Below the pieces are notes generated by a model, which was not told where the DNA came from, did not search any database, and was given only the letters and a program-made list of their open reading frames with translations. From contig NZ_JH165159.1 of the NCBI RefSeq assembly GCF_000227765.1, positions 1,587,167 through 1,626,199 on the forward strand: DNA of 39,033 nucleotides. The letters are read 5' to 3'. Positions 33,883 through 39,033 of this stretch are shown here, one piece after another (position 1 is the first letter of the stretch; every line of letters starts with the position of its first letter). The translations under genes were made by a program, and so were the position numbers. The stretch is from Neisseria wadsworthii 9715. Its GTDB lineage: Bacteria; Pseudomonadota; Gammaproteobacteria; Burkholderiales; Neisseriaceae.

Positions 33883-34674
33883 ATGAAATATCAATCCGTT
33901 ATCCAGCATATCACCAACTGGCTTTCCGATTATGCAACCAAAGCCCGCGCGAAAGGTTTTGTCGTAGGTGTTTCCGGCGGCATTGATTCCGCCGTGGTAT
34001 CCGCGTTGGCGGCAAGAACAGGGCTGGACGTATTGCTTTTGGAAATGCCGATCAGGCAGAAAGCCGACCAAGTCGACCGCGCCCAAGAACACATTGCCGA
34101 TTTGCAAAGCAAATTTAACAACGTGCGCGCCATGCGGGTGGACTTAACGCCTGCTTTCGAAGCATTTGAAAAAACGGTAGACGTGAGCACCGAAGATTAT
34201 CCCGCCCGCAACCTTGCTTTTGCCAACAGCCGCGCCCGCCTGCGCATGCTCACTCTTTATTACTACGGCCAAATCAACCGGCTTTTGGTTGCCGGCACAG
34301 GCAATAAAGTGGAAGACTTCGGCGTGGGCTTTTTCACCAAGTACGGCGACGGCGGCGTGGACATCAGCCCGATTGGTGATTTACTGAAAACCCAAGTTTA
34401 CGGTTTGGCTAAAGCATTAAACATTGTTGATTCCATTCAACGGGCTATACCTACCGACGGCCTGTGGGATGAAGAACGTACCGATGAGCAACAAATGGGC
34501 GCAAGCTATCCCGAGTTGGAATGGGCTATGAGCGTATACGATTCACACAAGCCTGAAGATTTTCAAGGACGTAAACGAGAAGTGTTGGAAATTTACACGC
34601 GTTTGCATAAAGCCATGCAGCATAAAGTTCAGCCCATCCCGGTATGTAAAATTCCTGAAGAATTATTGGGTTAG
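33883..34674 (+). CDS. nadE: NH3-dependent NAD+ synthetase
   Basis: 263-aa ATP-pyrophosphatase amidating deamido-NAD to NAD. Visible: PP-loop GFVVGVSGGIDSAVVSALAA, ARNLAFANSRARLRMLTLYYYGQ, LVAGTGNKVEDFGVGFFTKYGDGGVDISPIGDLLKTQVYGLAK, PTDGLWDEERTDEQQMGASYPELEW. No glutaminase domain, so ammonia is the direct donor unless a partner supplies it. ATG 33883 has AAAGGAA upstream; the in-frame extension adds 16 non-conserved residues. Confidence 0.96.
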   Translation: MKYQSVIQHITNWLSDYATKARAKGFVVGVSGGIDSAVVSALAARTGLDVLLLEMPIRQKADQVDRAQEHIADLQSKFNNVRAMRVDLTPAFEAFEKTVDVSTEDYPARNLAFANSRARLRMLTLYYYGQINRLLVAGTGNKVEDFGVGFFTKYGDGGVDISPIGDLLKTQVYGLAKALNIVDSIQRAIPTDGLWDEERTDEQQMGASYPELEWAMSVYDSHKPEDFQGRKREVLEIYTRLHKAMQHKVQPIPVCKIPEELLG

Positions 34675-34726
34675 ATTCAAACAAAGCCTACCTGAAACGT
34701 CATTTTTTTCATATAACCGCACTTTA

Positions 34727-34774
34727 AAACCGATTAAATTTAAGGTAGAAAAACCAATTAAATTTAAGGTAGAA
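34727..34774 (+). repeat. 24-bp tandem duplication upstream of nrdB
   Basis: Two adjacent 24-bp units (34727-34750 and 34751-34774) differ at one base (G or A at the sixth position). Each ends in TTTAAGGTAGAA, so each carries a -10-like TAGAAA or TAGAAT. The second ends 41 bases before the first nrdB ATG. Confidence 0.8.
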
Positions 34775-34815
34775 TACTCGCCTTAGTTTGTTATTTATTT
34801 TTTGAAGAGTTCAAC

Positions 34816-35970
34816 ATGTCTTGCGAGCACCTGGTAATGGCTTACAGCACATTCAGCAAAGAGCAAAACGACGCCTTAAAAGAGCCGATGTTTTTCGGCC
34901 AGCCTGTGAATGTGGCTCGCTACGACCAACAAAAATACGAAGTATTTGAAAAGCTGATTGAAAAACAGCTCTCTTTTTTCTGGCGGCCGGAAGAAATCGA
35001 CGTATCGCGCGACCGCATTGATTATCAAAACCTACCCGACCACGAAAAACATATCTTTATTAGCAACTTAAAATACCAAACCCTGCTTGATTCCATTCAA
35101 GGCCGCAGCCCGAATGTGGCTTTGCTGCCGCTGGTTTCCCTGCCTGAATTGGAAACTTGGATTGAGACCTGGTCCTTTTCAGAAACCATCCATTCGCGCA
35201 GCTATACCCATATCATCCGCAATATCGTCAACAACCCGTCAATCATTTTTGACGACATTGTGCAAAACAAATACATCATTGCCCGCGCGGAAGATATCGC
35301 ATGCTATTACGATGATTTAATCGAATACACACAATATTACAACCTGTTAGGCGAAGGTTCTCATCAGGTAAACGGCAACATAGTTACCATCAGCAAGCGC
35401 GAACTGAAGAAAAAGCTTTACTTGTGCCTAATGTGTGTCAACGTATTGGAAGCGATCCGCTTTTATGTATCTTTTGCCTGCTCCTTTGCCTTTGCAGAGC
35501 GCGAATTGATGGAAGGAAATGCAAAAATCATCAAACTAATCGCTCGCGATGAAGCGCTGCACTTAACCAGCACGCAGCATATGCTCAACCTGATGCGCAG
35601 CGGCACGGACGATCCCGAAATGGCGCAAATCGCCGCTGAATTGGAAGAAGACTGCTTCGAATTGTTTAAAAAAGCCGCCATGCAAGAAAAAGAGTGGGCG
35701 GAATATCTATTTAAAGACGGCTCTATGATCGGCCTGAATAAAGATATTCTCGGCCAGTATATCGAATACATCACCAACCTGCGCATGACCGCCGTAGGCC
35801 TCCGCCCCGCTTTTGTCGGCTCCAACCAAAACCCGATTCCGTGGATTAATGCCTGGCTTTCATCCGATAACGTACAGGTTGCGCCGCAGGAAGTAGAAAT
35901 CAGCTCCTATCTGATCGGCCAGATTGATGCAGAAGTGAAAGCCGAAGATTTGGGCGACTTTGAATTATAA
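34816..35970 (+). CDS. nrdB: Class Ia ribonucleotide reductase beta subunit
   Basis: 384-aa (or 377 from the second Met) diiron-tyrosyl radical subunit of aerobic ribonucleotide reductase. Very close to E. coli Nrd[52 protein letters not shown] with metal ligands and the radical Tyr, [34 protein letters not shown] with further ligands, and the C-terminal tail for NrdA binding. GAAGAG favours ATG 34816; homology to E. coli starts at MAYSTF (34837). No nrdA in this window upstream or downstream. A YfaE-like ferredoxin follows. Confidence 0.97.
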   Translation: MSCEHLVMAYSTFSKEQNDALKEPMFFGQPVNVARYDQQKYEVFEKLIEKQLSFFWRPEEIDVSRDRIDYQNLPDHEKHIFISNLKYQTLLDSIQGRSPNVALLPLVSLPELETWIETWSFSETIHSRSYTHIIRNIVNNPSIIFDDIVQNKYIIARAEDIACYYDDLIEYTQYYNLLGEGSHQVNGNIVTISKRELKKKLYLCLMCVNVLEAIRFYVSFACSFAFAERELMEGNAKIIKLIARDEALHLTSTQHMLNLMRSGTDDPEMAQIAAELEEDCFELFKKAAMQEKEWAEYLFKDGSMIGLNKDILGQYIEYITNLRMTAVGLRPAFVGSNQNPIPWINAWLSSDNVQVAPQEVEISSYLIGQIDAEVKAEDLGDFEL

Positions 35971-36048
35971 GCGCCCCTTTTGAGCCTTATACACAACGCC
36001 GTTTCTCCGTTGGCTTGAAACGGCTTTGATTTTTCAGGTTGTTGCTTC

Positions 36049-36345
36049 ATGCCACTGATTACCACCAACGACAAAGCTTTTGAATTGCAGGAACACGAAA
36101 CCCTGCTCGAAGGTTTGGAACGCACAGGCCACGAAGTCGAATACCAATGCCGCAGCGGCTATTGCGGCTCATGCCGCGTCAAAATCCTTTCGGGCAAAGT
36201 AAGCTATCCTGACTTTCCGCTGGCTTTTATCGCACCGGGCGAAATCCTGCCCTGCTGCTGCCGCGTCGACGAACCCATACGTCTCGATTGCAACAGTAAA
36301 ATGGAAGAGCCTGATCTGTTTGAACAAGATTTGTTTAATGAATAA
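36049..36345 (+). CDS. YfaE-like 2Fe-2S ferredoxin
   Basis: 98-aa ferredoxin. Cluster Cys are in YQCRSGYCGSCRVKI (three Cys) and ILPCCC (fourth). E. coli YfaE, encoded after nrdAB, keeps the NrdB diiron-radical cofactor in repair; the same gene order here, 78 bases after nrdB, supports that role. Acidic C-terminus (EEPDLFEQDLFNE) is a little longer than YfaE. Terminated by a DUS pair. Confidence 0.9.
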   Translation: MPLITTNDKAFELQEHETLLEGLERTGHEVEYQCRSGYCGSCRVKILSGKVSYPDFPLAFIAPGEILPCCCRVDEPIRLDCNSKMEEPDLFEQDLFNE

Positions 36346-36347
36346 AA

Positions 36348-36380
36348 ATGCCTGTCTGAAACTTTTTTCAGGCAGGCATT
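36348..36380 (+). terminator. DUS-pair terminator after the ferredoxin gene
   Basis: TGCCTGTCTGAA (36349-36360) faces TTCAGGCAGGCA (36368-36379), which has one substitution in the DUS word. Confidence 0.75.
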
Positions 36381-36456
36381 GCACAAGCAAGAACTGAAAC
36401 AAACACATTAAACAAGCCTATTAACCACCCTACCTAATGTAAGCGTTTTACACAAA

Positions 36457-37614
36457 ATGAACACCGACCAACCCATTCTTCCTCCTTCTATGCTCGGCAT
36501 ACTCGGTGGCGGCCAACTTGGACGCATGTTTACCATCGCCGCCAAAACCATGGGCTACCGGGTAACCGTGCTCGATCCCGATCCAAATGCACCGGCCGCC
36601 GAGTTTTCAGACAGGCATTTGTGCGCCGCTTTCGATGACCAAGTTGCTTTAAACGAATTGGCAGAATGCGCCGCTGTAACCACCGAATTTGAAAACGTCA
36701 ATGCCGATGCCATGCGCTTTCTGGCAAAACACACAACCGTTTCACCCAGTGGCGACTGCGTTGCCATCGCACAAAACCGCATCCAAGAAAAAAGCTGGAT
36801 ACGCAAAGCCGGCCTGCAAACCGCACCTTATCAAGCCGTCTGCCGGAAAGAAGACATCACAGAAGCCAGCGCGCAATACCTGCCTGGTATTTTGAAAACA
36901 GCCACATTGGGCTACGACGGCAAAGGCCAAATCCGCGTAAAAACACTGGAAGAATTGCGCGCAGCATTTGCTGAACACGGCCGCGTGGATTGCGTGCTGG
37001 AAAAAATGGTGGATTTGCGCGGCGAAATTTCCGTGGTTGTTTGCCGTTTGAACCATGAAAACGTGTGCACGTTCGACCCTGCCGAAAACATTCATGAAAA
37101 CGGCATTCTCGCCTATTCCATCGTACCCGCCCGTTTAAGCGCCGACGTGCAGCAGCAAGCGCAAGAAATGGCGCGGCGGCTGGCAGACGAATTGGATTAT
37201 GTCGGCGTATTGGCGGTAGAAATTTTCGTGGTCGGCGACACACACGAGCTCATCGTCAACGAAATAGCCACGCGCCCGCACAACTCCGGCCACCACACCA
37301 TAAACGCCTGTGCGGCAAACCAATTCCAGCAGCAAGTGCGTATCATGTGCAAGCTTCCACCTGCAGATACCCGCCTGCTTGCCTCATGCTGCATGGCCAA
37401 TATTTTAGGCGACGTTTGGAGCGAAAACGGCAGCGAACCCAATTGGCTGCCCTTGATGAACAATACCCACGCCCATTTGCATCTTTACGGCAAAAAAAAC
37501 GCCCGCGCAGGCCGCAAAATGGGCCACTTTACCGTGCTGGGCGCAGACGCCGACGCCGCATTTGAAGCAGCCAAACAACTGCATGCTTCTTTAACCGATA
37601 AGCGCAACCGGTAA
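36457..37614 (+). CDS. purK: 5-(carboxyamino)imidazole ribonucleotide synthase
   Basis: 385-aa ATP-grasp enzyme making N5-CAIR from AIR, bicarbonate and ATP, the step before PurE. Visible: MLGILGGGQLGRMFTIAAKTMGYRV, TTEFENVNADAMRFLA, ILKTATLGYDGKGQ, EKMVDLRGEISVVVCR, and the metal/ATP region VNEIATRPHNSGHHTINAC, in which APRPHNSGH of most PurK reads ATRPHNSGH. A DUS inside the coding sequence (36606-36617) gives FSDRHL in the exposed loop after PAAE. Shine-Dalgarno before ATG 36457 is weak. Confidence 0.95.
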   Translation: MNTDQPILPPSMLGILGGGQLGRMFTIAAKTMGYRVTVLDPDPNAPAAEFSDRHLCAAFDDQVALNELAECAAVTTEFENVNADAMRFLAKHTTVSPSGDCVAIAQNRIQEKSWIRKAGLQTAPYQAVCRKEDITEASAQYLPGILKTATLGYDGKGQIRVKTLEELRAAFAEHGRVDCVLEKMVDLRGEISVVVCRLNHENVCTFDPAENIHENGILAYSIVPARLSADVQQQAQEMARRLADELDYVGVLAVEIFVVGDTHELIVNEIATRPHNSGHHTINACAANQFQQQVRIMCKLPPADTRLLASCCMANILGDVWSENGSEPNWLPLMNNTHAHLHLYGKKNARAGRKMGHFTVLGADADAAFEAAKQLHASLTDKRNR

Positions 37615-37619
37615 AGCAC

Positions 37620-37648
37620 ATGCCTGCCTGAAACTTTCAGACAGGCAT
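37620..37648 (+). terminator. DUS-pair terminator after purK
   Basis: TGCCTGCCTGAA (variant, 37621-37632) faces the exact TTCAGACAGGCA (37636-37647) with a 3-nt loop, 6 bases after the stop. Confidence 0.75.
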
Positions 37649-37756
37649 TCTTTGCCTAAACCTTTATTTACATTACAATCAAACCACCCGCACCCGCTGC
37701 AAAGCCAAGCGCGGTTTACCAAACACCATTACATTACGCCTCTATCCAGACCAACC

Positions 37757-38248
37757 ATGAGCCTGTTAACCGTACTCCGCCCTGCTCTGCCCGATGACTG
37801 CGAAGCCATCTACACCACCCACCGCTTTTCCGTGCAATACACTTGCGAGCGCTGCTATGACCGGCGCGTGCTTGAAGCGTGGAGCAAACTACTGCATCCC
37901 GAAAGCTACCAAGAAGCGCTGAATAACGACAACAAAGCCCTTTGGGTTATAGAATACCAGCGGCGGATCCGAGGCTTTTTTCAGGTAGATTTAGTACAAT
38001 CCCAGCTTGACGCGCTCTATGTGCACCCTTTCCTGCACAACCGCGGCCTCGGCACCGCCCTGCTTAACCGTGCCGAATCGCTGGCAGCCCAATCCGGGCT
38101 CGCCTTTCTAAAGCTTTATGCCTCGCTCAACTCAGTCGGCTTTTACCGCATCAACGGCTACCGCTCCCTCGGTTCCGCCATTTTGCCTTTAAACTTGGAA
38201 GTGTCGGTGGAATGCGAATTGATGCGTAAATATTTGAATGATTATTAA
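37757..38248 (+). CDS. GNAT-family N-acetyltransferase
   Basis: 163-aa acetyltransferase fold. N-terminal LTVLRPALPDDCEAIYTTHRFSVQYTCERCYDRRVLEAW, acetyl-CoA site LDALYVHPFLHNRGLGTALLNRAESLAAQ (R-G-L-G-T), then SGLAFLKLYASLNSVGFYRINGYRSLGSA. Substrate unknown. ATG 37757 is preferred since homology starts there; the upstream frame adds 35 residues from the spacer. No strong Shine-Dalgarno. Alone between purK and a convergent cytochrome gene. Confidence 0.87.
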   Translation: MSLLTVLRPALPDDCEAIYTTHRFSVQYTCERCYDRRVLEAWSKLLHPESYQEALNNDNKALWVIEYQRRIRGFFQVDLVQSQLDALYVHPFLHNRGLGTALLNRAESLAAQSGLAFLKLYASLNSVGFYRINGYRSLGSAILPLNLEVSVECELMRKYLNDY

Positions 38249-38255
38249 ATAAAAA

Positions 38256-38285
38256 ATGCCTGTCTGAAACTTTTCAGACAGGCAT
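38256..38285. terminator. DUS-pair terminator between GNAT gene and cytochrome gene
   Basis: ATGCCTGTCTGAAA and TTTCAGACAGGCAT separated by a few bases, between convergent genes. Confidence 0.85.
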
Positions 38286-38298
38286 TTCCGTATCTTTA

Positions 38299-38955
38299 TC
38301 ATGCTCCCGCAAACACCACCGCACACACCGCAGCCGCCGCAATCACCAGCGCCGCCGCCAATTTGCCCGCTCCCGCAAATTTCAAATCGGGCAACTTACC
38401 TTCCAGATATTTATAGCCGGTCAGCATCGGCGTAATGAGATTGTGTTTTTTCACAAACTTATACAGCAACACCGTAAACACATGCACACCGATTAAAATC
38501 AACAGCAAATCAAAAAACTGCACATGCAACTTGCGGAAATCCGCGCTCGCGCTGCCGGCAAGTCCGCTTAAATAACCATTGTAGAGAAACGCGTTTTCAT
38601 CACTGGAAAGCAAACCCGTTACCACCTGAAACAACACCGCACCAATCAGCGCCACCACCATCAGCGCGCCCAGCGGATTATGCCCGGGCTGTTCATTCTC
38701 GCTCAAGCTGCCTTTCAAATAACGGCCAACCTGCCACGGCTTGAAGAATTGTGCAAAACGCGCCGTGTCGCTGCCCCAAATGCCCCAGCAGATACGGAAC
38801 ACCAACAACCCAAAAATAAACACACCGCAGCGCAAGTGCCAAGCCATGATGTCGCCGCCCTGCTCGCCGCTGTACCACATAAAGGCAACCGAGGCCGCCA
38901 ACAACCAATGGAACAGCCGCGTAGGCAAATCCCATACTTTTAATTTCTGTTTCAT
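38299..38955 (-). CDS. Cytochrome b561-type membrane protein
   Basis: 218-aa diheme-type b cytochrome of the Ni/Fe-hydrogenase b subunit/b561 superfamily. Four core membrane segments with candidate heme His: DLPTRLFHWLLAASVAFMW, MAWHLRCGVFIFGLLVFRICWG, ALMVVALIGAVLFQVVTGLLS, and RKLHVQFFDLLLILIGVHVFTVLLYKF, plus a hydrophobic C-terminal helix (GKLAAALVIAAAAVCAVVFAGA). It probably passes electrons between quinones and a periplasmic partner (for example cytochrome c), not identifiable here. ATG 38955 is chosen; the longer frame reads through a DUS. Confidence 0.88.
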   Translation of the reverse strand: MKQKLKVWDLPTRLFHWLLAASVAFMWYSGEQGGDIMAWHLRCGVFIFGLLVFRICWGIWGSDTARFAQFFKPWQVGRYLKGSLSENEQPGHNPLGALMVVALIGAVLFQVVTGLLSSDENAFLYNGYLSGLAGSASADFRKLHVQFFDLLLILIGVHVFTVLLYKFVKKHNLITPMLTGYKYLEGKLPDLKFAGAGKLAAALVIAAAAVCAVVFAGA

Positions 38956-38982
38956 AATAAAATATCCGTATTGGTTTGTGTT

Positions 38983-39014
38983 TTTCAGACAGGCATTCAA
39001 TGCCTGTCTGAAAA
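38983..39014. repeat. Inverted DUS pair at the window end
   Basis: TTCAGACAGGCA (38984-38995) and TGCCTGTCTGAA (39001-39012) with a 5-nt loop, upstream of the cytochrome gene. It may terminate a gene beyond the window. Nothing is recognised in 39015-39033. Confidence 0.8.
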
Positions 39015-39033
39015 TGTGCAAGCCCGATTGTAT

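Noticed and set aside
34727-34774. NrdR boxes upstream of nrdB
   Set aside because: The tandem 24-bp units do not resemble the NrdR consensus (acaCwAtATaTwGtgt).
444-39012. CRISPR array
   Set aside because: The frequent short repeats are DUS: irregularly spaced, in both orientations and tied to gene ends, without spacers of constant length.
38956-39021. Extension of the cytochrome b561 protein
   Set aside because: Reads through a DUS (FRQALNACLK) and adds nothing conserved before MKQKLKVWDLPTRLFHW.

Overview
This is a chromosomal window from a member of the Neisseriaceae. About 45 copies of the 12-mer TGCCTGTCTGAA or its complement TTCAGACAGGCA, mostly as inverted pairs after genes, are DNA uptake sequences (DUS) of the dialect known as TG-wadDUS (Neisseria wadsworthii type). 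Gene content is Neisseria-like: an ATP-grasp-type GshA (ferrooxidans family), a dNK-folK-pcnB run, NrdB with a YfaE-like ferredoxin, CaMKII-AD-like and entericidin lipoproteins, and a Correia-like miniature element. I infer a naturally competent commensal Neisseria close to N. wadsworthii; the species cannot be fixed from the window alone.

Layout. 1-476: tRNA-Glu and tRNA-Arg with their terminator. 477-6621: nucleotide, RNA and folate housekeeping genes (dgt, rho, dut, deoxynucleoside kinase, folK, pcnB). 6918-9068: DUF3460 protein, O-methyltransferase, TPR lipoprotein and purE. 9353-13136: icd, tRNA-Ser(GCU), a macrodomain hydrolase, a TrmH-family methyltransferase and thiD. 13247-18494: gshA, then leuC, an entericidin-like lipoprotein, leuD and leuB, with a terminator-plus-MITE structure before leuB. 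18572-26914: a heme-acquisition locus (hmuV, hmuU, hmuT, hmuS, hmuR) with two insertions. 27101-39033: trmA, glnS, ung, two lipoprotein genes, ubiE, a DUF971 gene, nadE, nrdB, ferredoxin, purK, a GNAT gene and a cytochrome b561-type gene.

The heme locus is the accessory part. Heme would bind the TonB-dependent receptor HmuR, pass through the periplasm on HmuT, cross the inner membrane through HmuU/HmuV and be handled by HmuS. The hmuR upstream region has a Fur-box-like sequence. Between hmuR and hmuS sits a translationally coupled pair: a Tae4-family peptidoglycan amidase (type VI secretion effector family) and a secreted protein that is a natural candidate for its immunity protein. No secretion-apparatus gene is visible. 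Between hmuT and hmuU sits a divergent MerR regulator/lipoprotein-hydrolase pair with a classic 19-bp-spaced MerR promoter.

The DUS dialect changes inside this locus. From about 22.29 to 25.80 kb the spacers and genes carry GCCGTCTGAA-type DUS (AG-DUS of other Neisseria) and only two resident-type copies, and one hairpin at 22443-22469 has one arm in each dialect. This points to import from a Neisseria with a different dialect. Other non-coding signals are two elements sharing the terminal repeat TATAGCAAATAAACTT (one with a Correia-like interior), a 25-bp-arm nested inverted repeat between hmuS and hmuT, a 24-bp tandem duplication in the nrdB promoter region, and a dut promoter whose -35 box lies inside a DUS. 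No CRISPR array, rRNA, prophage or intact insertion sequence was seen.
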